Below, in pieces: positions 11,799-23,612 of a stretch of DNA of 64,000 nt; the stretch's first letter is position 1, and every line of letters begins with the position of its first letter. The notes under the pieces were generated by a model. It was not told the DNA's origin, searched no databases, and saw only the letters and a program-made list of their open reading frames with translations. Both the position numbers and the translations under genes were made by a program. The stretch covers positions 7,605,409-7,669,408 of the forward strand of contig OY992839.1 in the NCBI GenBank assembly GCA_963921425.1, in the 5' to 3' direction. This stretch comes from Dryas octopetala. Taxonomy: Eukaryota; Streptophyta; Magnoliopsida; Rosales; Rosaceae.

Positions 11799-11936
11799 AC
11801 ACACACCTATACAGCCCTTAATCTTTGCCACCTTTTTAAACGCCTGTGCACCCCCTCTCCCTCCTCTCCTCTCTTTTATACCCACTCTCTCTAAACTCTC
11901 TTCTCTCTCTCTCTCTCTCTCTGTGGCTAGGTAGCT

Positions 11937-12453
11937 ATGTCTGACGGAGAAGCAGGAATAGGAGGAGGGTGTGAGGGTCTTTTTTGGGAGAACCAAACAT
12001 GGGCAGAATTGTCAAATTCTGGAAACTCAGGTGGTGGTGTTAGTGGTTTTGAGGGTAATCAAGTTGGGGAGGAAAAACAGCTGCAGCAGGTGGAGACAGT
12101 GATGATGGGAACAGATCAAGATCAGGTGCAGGCAGTGAAGGGTAAGAAGCGGAGAGCTGCAGCTGCAGGCGTTACTAGCAAGAATAGGGTCAGTACTGAT
12201 GATCAGTTGGGAAAAGAAGGGAAATTGGGTGGTGCTGAATCTGATGATCATGAGATGCATATATGGACTGAGAGAGAAAGGAGAAAGAAGATGAGGAACA
12301 TGTTTGCTAACCTTCATGCTTTGCTTCCTCACCTCCCTGCTAAGGTAATGCTTTTGCTTTTGCATCTCTCTCTCTCTCTCTCTATCTATCTCTCTTACTC
12401 TCTCTTCTCTATCACTATCACTATCACTATCATCTCTAGCTCTTTCTCTATCA

Positions 12454-12497
<44 letters not shown>

Positions 12498-14934
12498 CTC
12501 CCTCCCTCCCTCTCTCTCTCGCCCCCTTCTCTCTCACCCCTCTCTTTCTGATCTCTCTTGTCTCTCTAGAAGAAAAACTTTTTGTCTTTATAAAAAAGAG
12601 ACAAGCCCTCTCTCCATTTGCGTTTGCTTTTTTCTATAAGGTAAATCAAGCCATGATAGCCTTTTTGCATATAATGGGCAGTTAATGAGAAAAGCTTTCC
12701 TTTTTCCTCCATTTCTGCCCATTTTATGTACAGCTTTTGACGAGAATTGTAAGTACATGTTTTGATTTATGATTTTGTGGGCATGAAAGATAAAAAAATT
12801 TAATTACTTCAATTATCTGTTTGATATTTTCATGTCAATTTATATAGAAAATGCATGGGTTTCTCTAGATCGAGAAAGGGTTTTTAATGTGATAATTAAT
12901 CAGTAATGCCTCATATCTTTAGATGCCAATTAAGATCTCACCACCAAAGATGGAGTTTAGCAGGTGGATATATAACCCATATATATCCTAGAAGATTTCT
13001 CAAAAATTCAATTCTAATTAAATGCTTGGACATGCATGTACTCAGTTTGGCTATATATATAGTTAGTTTCTCCTCTGCAGATTTGGGAAGTTCATTTTCC
13101 CTCAGATTGTTCATAGCAGGTGGATATATATAGTTTCCCTTCTTTGTAGACATGTCTTAAGAATAACAAGGGCTTTAGGACATGATGTTGTGATCAATCA
13201 ATTCAAAAATTTAATTTCATATGATTTGAACAACAATATATGCATTCTAATTAATTGATCTATATATGTGTGCTTAATTACAGGCTGACAAATCCACAAT
13301 CGTTGATGAGGCAATCAACACCATCAAAACCCTGCAACAGACTCTCCAAAACCTACAGAAACAAAAGCTGGACAGGCTCCAAGGTGCCTCAAGTAGCATT
13401 GCTATGAACAATTACGACCCATCATCAATACTTAACCTACAAAACGTTGCCTGTGATGACTCAAGAGAGGCATTCTTAGCTGCTATGGTGTCTTCCGGTT
13501 ACTTCGCCACTCCTGAAAACAATGCTTCCAATTCACTCTTAACCCCACATTTTGGTCGGCCAATAATCTTCGAAACATGGACTTCGGCCAATGTGGTCTT
13601 GAACATCTGCGGCAACGAAGCACAGATTAATGTGTGCGCCCCAAAGAAGCCCGGCATGTTTACCACCATTTGCTACATCTTGGAGAACCATAACATTTCG
13701 GTGGAATCTGCTCATATCTCCTCAGATTGCAATCGCAGTATGCTCATGATTCAAGCGCGTGTAAGTTTGGGTTTTGGTTAATTTATCCTATCTCATTAGT
13801 CATTATAATTAAACTTTTGTGTTAGTCTAAAATGCTAGCCAATATTCAAAATTGATCTATATATGCATGTTCTTAGAAATCCATAGTGCATGCTGGAGAA
13901 TGTTGCATGGTTTGGGTTCAGCCAAATTATGTGCTTTTGAATTACCACTGCAAAGATACATGCTCCCAAGGTGGCTAGCAAATTAGGGTTAGTCCCAAAT
14001 AGGTTGCTTTTGTTAATTAAGCAGATTCTCAGCACACGCGTACGTGACGTCCCAAACTTTCTATTACATATACATGAAAAATATCTCATTAAAACAAATT
14101 TTATTTCTAATTGCTAGTGAAAGAAAGAATAGTACACATGTTGGTCGTGGTCATAAATTCTACCGTCCTACATATATAATAATTTGTTAGTCGTCAATCC
14201 GTATTAGAGAATAGATTATTAATTGTGCATTACCGTTATGCCACATATGATAAAAGTGCTTTGTCCTACAATTCTCAACTCCCCACAGCAAAAATAGAAA
14301 GCAAATTTGTAGGTGCTTTTGAAAGTTGCAGTGAATCACAGCAACAATGAAAATTTTATTTTACTCATAATACCCTCATTTTAGTAATTATAAATAGCCA
14401 CAGCAGTTTTACATTACAATTTACCAAACACCTTCATACTGCTTTTTGTACTTACAACACTTTTGAAAATATAGTTTATCAGCCTATGTAGCGTATCTTT
14501 TCTCTTTAAATATATCATTTCGCACGGTTATATACAGTAATTGCTCCGACCAAAAGAGTCTTACTATGACGTTAGCAGTTTTCATTACATAGATATATAG
14601 ACATGAATATTTATATCATTGGATACGTACCATTCCATATGAATTGATTTGAATTAATGTGTTTGTTAAGAACAATCTTGCTTATATAAAAACAAATTAT
14701 ATATGTAAGAACAAATGTTCTGTTCTTACATAATTACTGTTCTTCAAAGAAAGTCGATTTGCATAATACTATGTAGTACTTCTTTTTTCATTGCAAATTA
14801 ACTTTGTTTCAATTGTACTTGCTGCATGTGTTATTTATCAGGCAAATGGAGTTCCCAATCATTTTGTACAGAGATTTACTGTGCAAGATATATTGACGCG
14901 TGCTGTAGGGGAGATATTGATGTTTGTTTCTTGA
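11937..14934 (+). CDS. bHLH95: bHLH transcription factor, bHLH95/ZHOUPI type
   Basis: Three exons read from splice signals: 11937-12344, 13284-13760 and 14842-14934, all in phase 0, giving 325 residues. The basic helix-loop-helix spans about residues 108-165, across the first junction. The basic region starts His108-Ile-Trp and carries Glu112 and Arg116, the H-E-R set that reads G-box/E-box DNA (CANNTG). Residues about 232-315 form an ACT-like dimerisation domain beginning [15 protein letters not shown]. The N-terminal hundred residues are low-complexity, with a basic KGKKRR stretch near 68-73. The [13 protein letters not shown] block and C-terminal domain point to the bHLH95 group. In Arabidopsis that factor (ZHOUPI/RGE1) acts in the endosperm to control its breakdown and embryo cuticle formation, working with ICE1; the same role here is inference. 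Intron 1 contains long CT tracts, and the frame running past 12344 into them is not coding. The ATG follows a CT-rich leader with TTTTATA at 11874-11880 as a possible TATA box. Confidence 0.88.
12366..12545. repeat. CT-rich tracts in bHLH intron 1
   Basis: Several CT runs, the longest about 12459-12492, mixed with CTATCA and CCCT repeats, directly after the first splice donor at 12345. Confidence 0.9.
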
Positions 14935-15177
14935 TCAGTACCTGCAGACGAAACTCGATCAGTACCCAAACATGGTTTCTGAAAGCTAGCGTTGGTACTT
15001 GGTAGTTTAAGTTTTCTATGAGAGTAGTAGAGCTGCTGTAGCTAGCTTGCTAGCATTATGTATGTGTAGGTTCGTTCATTTGCCTTTCCCTTTTCTCTTT
15101 AAAGTGTACAAGCTAGTTTGAAATTACCCTTGTTACACTAGTACTGTCCTATTAATTCAAACTTCAGTGTCATGACT

Positions 15178-15184
<7 letters not shown>

Positions 15185-15266
<82 letters not shown>
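15185..15266. repeat. (CT)41 microsatellite downstream of the bHLH gene
   Basis: Pure CT dinucleotides, about 250 bp after the stop codon, probably at or beyond the 3' end of the transcript. Confidence 0.95.
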
Positions 15267-15268
<2 letters not shown>

Positions 15269-15290
15269 GGATGTGGAATCTCTTCAACAA

Positions 15291-15770
15291 TAGACCTGTA
15301 AATGGATCGGATTTTTCAATTCAAGTCCGATGTCATGAATAGGAGATGAATTTAGTGATTTAATCTGAGAATCCGATTACAATCCAAATCTATTAACATG
15401 TTACGTTAGCCAAACAAATATGAATTTAGCAAATCCGATCTGATAATCCGATTAATATAATATGTAACTTATTTAATTTTTCTATATTTATTACAAATTT
15501 TTTATATGTATATAATATGTAAAGCAATTTGATTTTTTTATACATTAAATTACTTAATATGAATAAAGTATTTGTAGATCGAGTTATCGGATCAGATATC
15601 TGATATTCCAACAAATCAAATATTTGATAATCCAACGTATCATATATGGATTTAGTTATTAAGAATACATTGGATTATTGAATTAAAACATATCAAATTA
15701 ATTTCCATATCATATCGGATAGGGTTTTGACTAACCCATTGCATATCTAGCTAATTCATTTACTGGTCTA
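15291..15770. mobile_element. hAT-like non-autonomous element, about 480 bp
   Basis: The left end TAGACCTGTAAATGGAT pairs with the right end complement TAGACCAGTAAATGAAT. The interior has repeated AATCCGAT/ATCGGAT words. No matching 8-bp flank was found (TTCAACAA against GTCACCAC), so the borders are less sure than for the other hAT elements here. Confidence 0.45.
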
Positions 15771-15894
15771 GTCACCACTCACCAATGACGACAAGGAGTT
15801 GGGCGAGAGTGAGAGAAATTAAAAGAGAGAGGACAAATCCGTCACAAATATGAGCGGGGTAAAATAGGAACTTTATGGAAAAATAAAAAATTTA

Positions 15895-16900
15895 GAGGGC
15901 TGCTATTTGCACACCTTTTTTTTTCTTTTTGCACACACTTTTCTCCTACACACCCTCTATCTTCTCCCAAAATTTAAAATTTCTCTTTAACACACCCCTC
16001 TAATTACCCTAATACCCCTATTTTATACATTTCACACACCCCCTATTTCTCTCCCAAAATTTAAAATTTCTCCTACACACCCCTTCACCCACCACACCCC
16101 ATTAACTCATACCAAAAAAAAAAAAAAAAACACAGCCCCTCCCCCTCCCTCCCTCTCTCCTTCCCTCACCGACCACTTCCCTTTCTCTCTCCTCCCCGCA
16201 GCACCGACCTCTCTCTCTCTCCTCCCCACAGCACCACCCTCTTATCTCTCTCTCTTTTTCCACAGCACCACCCTCCCTCTCTCTCCTCCCCTCCGAACAC
16301 CATAAAAAAAAAAATTCAGTTCAGCAGGTTCGGCGGACCAGTGCCGAACTAGGCTGTTTCGTTCGTCATTCATCCGCCGAACAATCCTGTTATATTCGGC
16401 GGATGACTGCCGAACGAAACAACCCGGTTCGGCACTGGTCCGCCGAACCTGCCGAACTGCATTTTTTTTTTAATGGTGGCTGGTTCTGGGCTTCGAGGTG
16501 GAAGACGAGGTGCTACGGGCGGAGGTGTAGCAGCGTGTAGGAGGACAGCGGGCTGGGTGCTGCGCGCAGGCAGTTGCGAAGAGGTGGTCGCCGATCTTGA
16601 AGGCAGACAGAGAAAAGGAGAGAGGAGATGGAAGGAGAGAGAGAGAGAGAGAGAGCCGCTGGTGGTCTCTGCTCGCGGGGAGGTGGCCAGCGATGGCAGG
16701 TGTGGCCAAGTTGGCGGCGGCCAAGGTTGACGGTGAAGAAGAAAAAAAAAAAAAAGGATGGGAATGGGGTGTGTTAGGGGGGGGGAGATGGGAATGGGGT
16801 GTGTGGGTGAGGGGAGAGCCAAAGTGGTCTTTTTTTTTTAGTTTTTTTTTTTTTAGAAGGGGTGTGCAAAAAAAAAAAAAATGTGCAAATAGCAGCCCTC
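15895..16900. mobile_element. Foldback DNA transposon, 1.0 kb, with GC-rich central hairpin
   Basis: The ends GAGGGCTGCTATTTGCACA and TGTGCAAATAGCAGCCCTC are exact complements. AAAATTTA flanks both sides (15887-15894 and 16901-16908), an 8-bp duplication. The interior is CT-rich on the left and GA-rich on the right. At about 16317-16462 there is a long hairpin built on GTTCGGCGGACCAGTGCCG and its complement. Overlapping frames of 84-150 codons come from this low-complexity DNA and are not believed. Confidence 0.8.
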
Positions 16901-19900
16901 AAAATTTAAAGGTGGGTATAGTGAGATATTTGAATTCACTGCTGTAACTATTTTTACTTGTTTCAATCATATCCATGTATTGCAAATAATTAAGAATTAT
17001 GAATCAAAATATGCAACACACATACAAAAAAAAGTGTTATAAATTTTTATTTTTTTTCTCACACATTCTTGAATTTATAATATACAATTATTATTATAAA
17101 TTAAGTAAAAGTAAGTAAACTAAAAACAATTAGAGAATCCCCAGGATACAGTGAGTAATTGAGCGGTAGCAATAGACTTTCCCAAATATTTACTAGAAGA
17201 AAGGTGGGTGCATGACAACAAAAACACTCTTATGCATAACGAAGTCCATTGTGTAGCTTTTCTTTATTGGTTCAGATTTCATTGGTTTGTATAATTGTCT
17301 TATTTAAAAATCTCTACTGGGTCTGAGTTGGATATATATTGCCCAATCAATTAAGCCTAAAACCTAAATCAAGCTGAAGTTGAGGTATTCTAGGCTCACC
17401 CAAGACATATAATATCTGGCCCATAAATGGGTGTCAAGATTACCCCAATGGGCCAGACTTTAACATCCTGGACTGACAAAGCCATGTAACTAAAGCTCCT
17501 TAACCAAAATTGTCTTGAACAGTAACCTATTGAGTTAATCCCCAATTCCAATCAACCCTTGTCCTTGGGTTTAAAAATTTCCACAAGCCCTTTTCCAAAT
17601 ACAAATTCAGCAAAAGCAACAAATTAAAACTGTCACTTGCTAGGTTCTTTAGTTGTTTCAACCTCTTGTTCGTACTGAATCTCATAGGATTAATTATTGG
17701 TACATTAGAATAATTAACATCGAATTCTTAACGTATTATAATTCTGATATTTCTTGTGATCCCTCACCATCTTTTAAGGGCTTGAATATATACCTCGAAG
17801 CATTATTCACAGCATTCAGTACATGCCTTGTGACCTCACTCTTGTGACACTGCCTCTCTCCCTAGCCTCTCTATACATATATATATATATATATGCAGGT
17901 GATAAATCAAGAGTCCCCAAGCCATATCATGACAATAATCAAAGCAAAAGATTTTCACTATAAATCTTTGCATGCCAACGAACAGATTGTGAATGTGGAA
18001 ATTAAGAACCACATTCTACAACCTCAGTGTTGAAAAATCGAAAGGTAGAGGAGTGCCATATATATTGACAAAGTTAGAAGAGACATCAATGGTTGGGACA
18101 AATAGTGTGGGTGGACAAATTGAATTCACATATGTTGTTGTGACTAAAAGAGTAGCAAACAAAGTTGCGTTGGCATGTGAGCACTTGTAGTCATCACGCA
18201 CAAAGAATAAGAACCAACCCATGTGATTCCATTCCCATGCTTTTATTCCACCAAACATGTGATAGTGACCATCATATAATATATCTTCTATATTTTCAAG
18301 CCACATATATGACAATATAGATTTAGAGTCTCTAGACACTCTACTATAGTTATATTTTCTAGTTTCATCTAATCATATATTACAAATTTAAAGATTATGA
18401 TTCAATTGTTCCTAAACAAAAAACAAAAATCTGATTCAATTTTCTTAATTATCAAATAGTATTGAATTTATCTGAATTTTTGATAATACACATTTGTAAA
18501 TTTTGAAACAACTTAAAGAAAAATTTGTGTGTAACAGAGATATACCCCTTACACTCACAATAAGTAGAACCAGCAACTTATTGGAATCCAACATTGTTAA
18601 CCTGCCATAATATTTGTGTACACCTTTAGCATGCATGTGTGGGGCCAGTACCTATTTTTGGTAGTCTAGACTCTCGAGACTAGAGTCAAACCAAATAGAA
18701 ACCTATCCTAACCTAATTCCCATTTGTATTATTAATTGGGCTTGTATGCATGGGCTGATTGAATTTCGAAAAGGCCAAATTAGCCCAATTTAAAATTAAG
18801 TTATTTACACTTATATTTTTTGAGGTTTATTATATTTTCACATATATTTTTTAAAATTTAAAAAATGACACATATACTTCCTAAAGTTTCAAAATTGTTA
18901 TATATAACATTTGCAAGAGAAAACAATAAATAAATAAAGAAGAAAATATTTATATTGAGGTTGAACCTTACACCTTGAGTAATTTTATTAGGTTATTTTA
19001 TCCCCTTAGCATGTTTTTTTTTTTCCTTTTTCATCATTTTTTGTCTCATTATAAAAGATTATATGTAATTTTTAAAATCTTAAATAATATATAAAAATAT
19101 AATAAATTTCAAAGAGTATAAATGTAAATAGCTATTTAAAACTCATCTCCAGAAACATAAAGCCCAATCAAAGCTTGTCAAATCACCATCACACATGATT
19201 AAATGTGCCACCAAATTATTCACATGAGTCAATGACAATTTGGATGATGAATGACATATTTAACGGATCTGAATTCCTATTTAATTTTATTTAACTTTCA
19301 ATCTTTATCTTCTAGTTTATAACCAAAAAAAAGAAAAAAATCATTACCTTTTAGTTTTAAGGAATCTAAGTCCCTTACTTAGACATTACATATTGAAAAA
19401 ATTCTCATATAAGCAAATATTAATACAGTATATAGAACTACTATAGTGAGGGATGTTGATGTCATACATCTATCATTAAATGGTAGAAAATTATATCCTA
19501 TAAGAAATAGATTGATGCACTCTTAGAATTCTAAAAACTATATTGCATAGCTTTAGGGAGTGGATGTCAATTGATTGGCAATTTTAATCCAAATTTATCA
19601 ATAAGAAGTTTTTTGTATTTTTTTGCAATTTTTATCACATTGTAAACAAATTTAATTACTTTAAAATATAAAATCATGGTTCTAGGTAGAAAAAAATCGT
19701 AATTTTAAAATATAAAGCATCGTTAAACTTGTGAGCTAAATCCTAAATCTAATGCGATGAACATATATCAATCTTATCGTGTCATGAATTGATAGACACT
19801 CTCATATCGACTCAATATAGTAATACTAAATTTCAACCCCAAAATTTTATTAAAAAACAAAGTTAATCTGAATTTGAAATCTTAAAATCACGGCCTAAAA

Positions 19901-19955
19901 GCACAATATAAATTAAAAAATAAAATTGAAAAACTAAAAAAAAGCAAGTGCAAAA
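16901..19955. other. Intergenic, no gene recognised
   Basis: AT-rich DNA. A TA run lies at about 17876-17893. Short frames at 17653-17847 and 17993-18339 lack any domain, codon bias or splice context. Nothing else was supported. Confidence 0.45.
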
Positions 19956-20977
19956 CAGTGAGTTAAATTTCGAAAATTTCGGCAAAATTTTTATTTTTTA
20001 AAGATATAGAAATTTTAACACAAATCCAAGGATATTTCGTCAAAATTAATGAAATTTTTCAAAATTTTCTACATTGACCCACCCACTATATCGAGTTGGG
20101 TTTTTGGGTATGAGGTTTCTTTGGGTTTTTCTGGATCGCAAGGATGAAGAGGAGGATGAGGGGAGAATTTCAAAGGTAATTTCATGGGCACCTATGGCCG
20201 GACAAAGAAGAACCAAAAGAGTGCAGATCGAGTTGAATTCGTGAGGGAGAGGTGAGTTACAGGGAGTAAGAGTAGGAAAGTGAGAAATGAAAGAGAGATG
20301 AGAGATAAAAAATGAAAGGGAGTCTTCGGTGCATGAATGATTAATGAAAAAGATGAGTGGCAAAAAAAACAAAGAAAGAGAGATGAGAGATAAAGAGATA
20401 AGAATAGTCACCCGTGAGTGATTAAGAGAGAGAATGGAGAGTTTGAATAAAAAAAATAATTTTAACTTTTTTTATTTTTAAAAGTTTAAAAGTGAATTTA
20501 CAAAAATGTTCAAAACATTTTATTTATTTATTTTTTTGAAATTATTTTTTTAAATAAAATTTTATAAAGATTCGGGGTTTTACAAAAGACTATTTTAAAA
20601 TCTCGTTGAGTAAGCTTGTTACTTCCCGTTGAGGCGTTGACACATTGGTGATTTATTCTTGTATGAAATTATGGAATATGAATAAAGAGTATGGACAAAT
20701 TATACAAATTATAGAGTATAGACAAATTATACATTGGCACAATCATTTTTATTTAACAATATTTGTTTCCAGCACGTATTATATTTATCTTATATCACAT
20801 GAAACCTACTATATAATTTAGTTCTTCAATATTTTTTAACAATATAGTAGATAATATGTTAAATAAATATATGATAAAATTTTATTTAAAATTTTCGTAT
20901 TTTAATAATAATTTCTGTCATTTTTCGTCGAAATTTCCATAAAAAGATTTTGCAGAATTCGAAATTTTTCTCTTGAT
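19956..20977. mobile_element. Non-autonomous DNA transposon with AAATTTCG ends, copy 2
   Basis: The 3' third (about 20770-20975) aligns with 8980-9215: it shares GAAACCTACTATATAATTTA, TAGTAGATAATAT and the AATTTTCGTATTTTAAT terminal text. The left end CAGTGAGTTAAATTTCG resembles the complement of the right end. The central block is GA-rich where copy 1 is CT/GA-rich. Borders are approximate and no target duplication was seen. Confidence 0.45.
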
Positions 20978-21316
20978 TTCAGTCTCCGTCAAGTGGCTCA
21001 GGACTGGACATTCCATTTTTCACCAATAGCCATCCGAATTCTACAACCAACTCAATTACTCAAACACCATTGTAATTAGTTTATCAATTAACAAACCAAT
21101 CAAAGCTAGACAACAACACAATCAATCTGTTAATCAGCTTTTTGCTACTATTCTTAAATCATCTAAACAAAAAATTCTTACATACAGGGTGAAAGAGATA
21201 CACAAAAAATTACAGTTCTTTATACACCAATTAATCTACAACCTCAATTTCCAATTCTCTTTTTTTTTCTTTTTCTTTTTTTAATTAAAAATTGAGTCGA
21301 AGAAGAAGAATGAAAC

Positions 21317-22576
21317 TCAAAACGGTCCTACGACTTCACTGCAAACAAAATCATCCGAATTTCCTCCGACAGAATCTTCGGGCCACGAGTCCCGAAGAAG
21401 CTTGAGCAGCAGCTGGGCCTTCCGCTTGGCCCGGTCCGTACAATCGCTCTGCACCAACAGAAGCAGCTGCGTCAACACTCCGGCTGCCACGGCGTCGTTT
21501 TGGTTCGACTCCGATGCCGAGCACAGCGAAAGCAGCGCCCCCGCCGCGTACTCCGTCGCGCGGTCCGAGATCTTCAGTATCGTCTTCACAAGCAGCGGCA
21601 CCGTCAGCGCGTGCGCCGCAAACGCCGTGCACCCGGCGGGGACTCGGCAGAGGAGCTCGATCGTCGCCAGAGCTCGCTCCGAGTCGCATTTCTCGAAGTC
21701 CGCCAGCGTGTCAATCAGAATTGCTGGAGCTCCGGCGGCGACGGCTTTGTGCCGAGTCTGCTTCACCAGGCACAAAGCGAACAAGGCCTTGATTCCGACT
21801 TTCATGGCGCGCGGGTAGGAGATTGGGTTTCGGAGGATTTCGATCACTCCCTGGTGGATTTCGTCGGCATTGCTGATCTGAGCTCGGAGCTCGGAGCTCC
21901 GCGACCCGGCCAGAACGATTTCGACGAGCGCGGCCGAGTTGACTCGGACCTCCATCGAGGAGTGGAGAGTCAGGTGAGCGAGGTAGGCCACCCGGTCCGG
22001 GTCCGACGCGACCGAAACGCAGTCGGACTCGGAGAGCGGGAACATGACCAAAAGCGCGAGAGCCTCGTGAGTCAACTCGGACGATTCCGAACCAGTGTCG
22101 GAGAACAAAACGCGGATTAAAATTTCGCGCGCGTTGTGGTGGGAGAGGATGATGGAGCGGTTCTTGTCGAGGTCGCGAGCGAGACCACGTAAGCGGCGGA
22201 GGGCGGAGAGTCGGGTCGGGTACGGATTGGAGACCGAACCGGATTGGGAGAGGAGGGTCCGGACTAAATTCGGGTCGGCGGGCTGCTTGGGGGTGGGGAT
22301 GCGCTCAACGCCGAAGGAGCGGTTGGCGACGCACCATTCCTGGATGAGACGGCGGAGGGTGTGGTTGGGGATGAGGGTGAAGTCGGGGAGTGGGGCCCGC
22401 GTGACGGGACACGTGGTGTTGCCGGTGGCGACCCAGGACTCGATGCTGGGACGGTCGTAGGTCTGCCCCGTGCTGACCGTAACCGGGTCGCGCATGAGCT
22501 CTAAGGAGATCGGGCACCTGAAGTGGTAGGGAATCTGCACGCCCACCAAATCCAACGGCTCTAAACTCCCAGGCAT
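21317..22576 (-). CDS. PUB25/26-like: U-box E3 ubiquitin ligase with ARM repeats, PUB25/26 type
   Basis: Intronless, 419 residues. The U-box is at about residues 16-92: IPYHFRCPISLELMRDPVTV, then the TGQTYDR and CPVTRAPL blocks and IPNHTLRRLIQEWC. The remainder (about 105-405) is a helical armadillo-type repeat region used for substrate or receptor-kinase binding. The opening MPGSLEPLDL and the ERIPTPKQPADP segment after the U-box match the Arabidopsis PUB25/PUB26 pair. Those ligases ubiquitinate MYB15 during cold response and the immune kinase BIK1 in its non-activated form; the same substrates here are inference. Length fits the family. The gene is strikingly GC-rich against its AT-rich surroundings, which explains the many overlapping antisense frames. 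The start is the only in-frame ATG before the U-box and begins with the family's conserved N-terminus. Confidence 0.93.
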   Translation of the reverse strand: MPGSLEPLDLVGVQIPYHFRCPISLELMRDPVTVSTGQTYDRPSIESWVATGNTTCPVTRAPLPDFTLIPNHTLRRLIQEWCVANRSFGVERIPTPKQPADPNLVRTLLSQSGSVSNPYPTRLSALRRLRGLARDLDKNRSIILSHHNAREILIRVLFSDTGSESSELTHEALALLVMFPLSESDCVSVASDPDRVAYLAHLTLHSSMEVRVNSAALVEIVLAGSRSSELRAQISNADEIHQGVIEILRNPISYPRAMKVGIKALFALCLVKQTRHKAVAAGAPAILIDTLADFEKCDSERALATIELLCRVPAGCTAFAAHALTVPLLVKTILKISDRATEYAAGALLSLCSASESNQNDAVAAGVLTQLLLLVQSDCTDRAKRKAQLLLKLLRDSWPEDSVGGNSDDFVCSEVVGPF

Positions 22577-22701
22577 GGTCTGTCTCTGTTTCTCTGTGTG
22601 TGTGTGTGGGTGTGGTGGTGGGGCGGTGTTACTAAATCTGAGGGGATGGGGCTCTGCAAATTCTGTTTTTTTGGGTTGGTTACTTACGCTTTGCTAGGGT
22701 G

Positions 22702-22715
22702 GTTTATATTATAGA
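22702..22715 (-). promoter_or_regulatory. Candidate TATA box of the U-box gene
   Basis: On the minus strand the sequence reads CTATAATATAAACC, about 130 bp upstream of the start codon. That leaves a leader of roughly 100 bp containing a CA/GT-rich stretch. Position and sequence are plausible, but transcript data are lacking. Confidence 0.4.
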
Positions 22716-23237
22716 CCAAGTGGAAGGAAGACAAACACAGGGACAACCCCACACAGGGCTAGAAGGGGACTGGACTGAACTAGCTCTGCCCTCTCATTCA
22801 TCTGACTCTTTTGTCCACACGTGTGGTTTGGTGTGTGGTGTGGTGGCATAGCCATTTTTAACTTAAAACCTAACCCTGGTTGGTTACTGACTAGTTAGGA
22901 CTGTCCGGAATGGGAATGGGATTGGCTTGGGGTTTGGTCAAAGTGAAATGTGCTACTACCTAGCTGGGTCCCACCCCCATTCCCTTTCCTTTCTCTCTCT
23001 TGAGCCTGCCTAGCTCATTCTAAAATCTTACTCCTGTTTACATCATTGGGTTGGTTAACGTGAGATTCATTCAGCAAATAAGCATCATTCATTCATTATG
23101 GATGGGGGGATCTGTGTACTTTGCATTCCTGCCCCTCTTCTTATCATAATTCATAAATACCCCCCCAAATCCCACAATTCACTCCTCTATTAAATATAAT
23201 ACTAATATTTGAGTTTTGAACTTTATATTTTTTATTT
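22716..23237. other. Intergenic, probable promoter of the U-box gene
   Basis: Upstream of the minus-strand ligase gene. Contains TTGGTCAAAG (22933 region, a W-box-like GGTCAA/TTGACC core) and an ACACGTGTGG G-box-like motif near 22816-22825. No coding sequence. Confidence 0.4.
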
Positions 23238-23603
23238 GGGTTAAATACAAAAATGGTTCACGAACTTTACAGTGAATCTCAATTTGGTCCACTATCTATA
23301 AAAAGTGTCAATTTGGTCCACGAACTTTGTAAGTTGTATCAAAGCAGTACAAACGTTAACTTCCATCGAAAAATTTAACGAAAACTGGTCATGTGCACAA
23401 CAAGTGACCAAATTTTCAGAGGCATTTTCGTCCGTTCATCACATTTTCATGTGACCAATTTCGTTAATTTTCTGATAAAAGTTAGCGTTTGTACTGGTTT
23501 GGTACAACTTGGAAAGTTTGTGGACCAAATTGACACTTTTTATAGTTAGTGGATTAAATTGAGACTCATTGTAAAGTTTGTGGACCATTTTTGTATTTAA
23601 CCC
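23238..23603. mobile_element. Mutator-like MITE, 366 bp, 9-bp TSD
   Basis: Second copy of the family at 6136-6506, with the same GGGTTAAATAC...GTATTTAACCC ends and the shared interior block CAAAGCAGTACAAACGTTAA. It is flanked by the perfect 9-bp duplication TTTTTATTT (23229-23237 and 23604-23612). Confidence 0.9.
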
Positions 23604-23612
23604 TTTTTATTT

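Noticed and set aside
11457..11996. Minus-strand 179-codon frame opposite the bHLH gene start
   Set aside because: It is created by the (CT)36 tract read as Arg-Glu repeats and overlaps the promoter and first exon of a well-supported gene on the other strand.
12345..12551. Continuation of the bHLH first-exon frame into CT repeats
   Set aside because: A consensus donor (AAG|GTAATG) interrupts the bHLH domain exactly where the next exon at 13284 resumes it in frame, so the repeat-encoded tail is intronic.
16370..16947. Frames up to 150 codons on both strands
   Set aside because: They lie in the foldback element's hairpin and purine/pyrimidine-rich arms. Composition is repetitive and no family is recognisable.
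21351..22517. Several antisense and alternative frames of 70-206 codons
   Set aside because: They are shadows of the GC-rich U-box ligase gene, whose own frame has full domain support.
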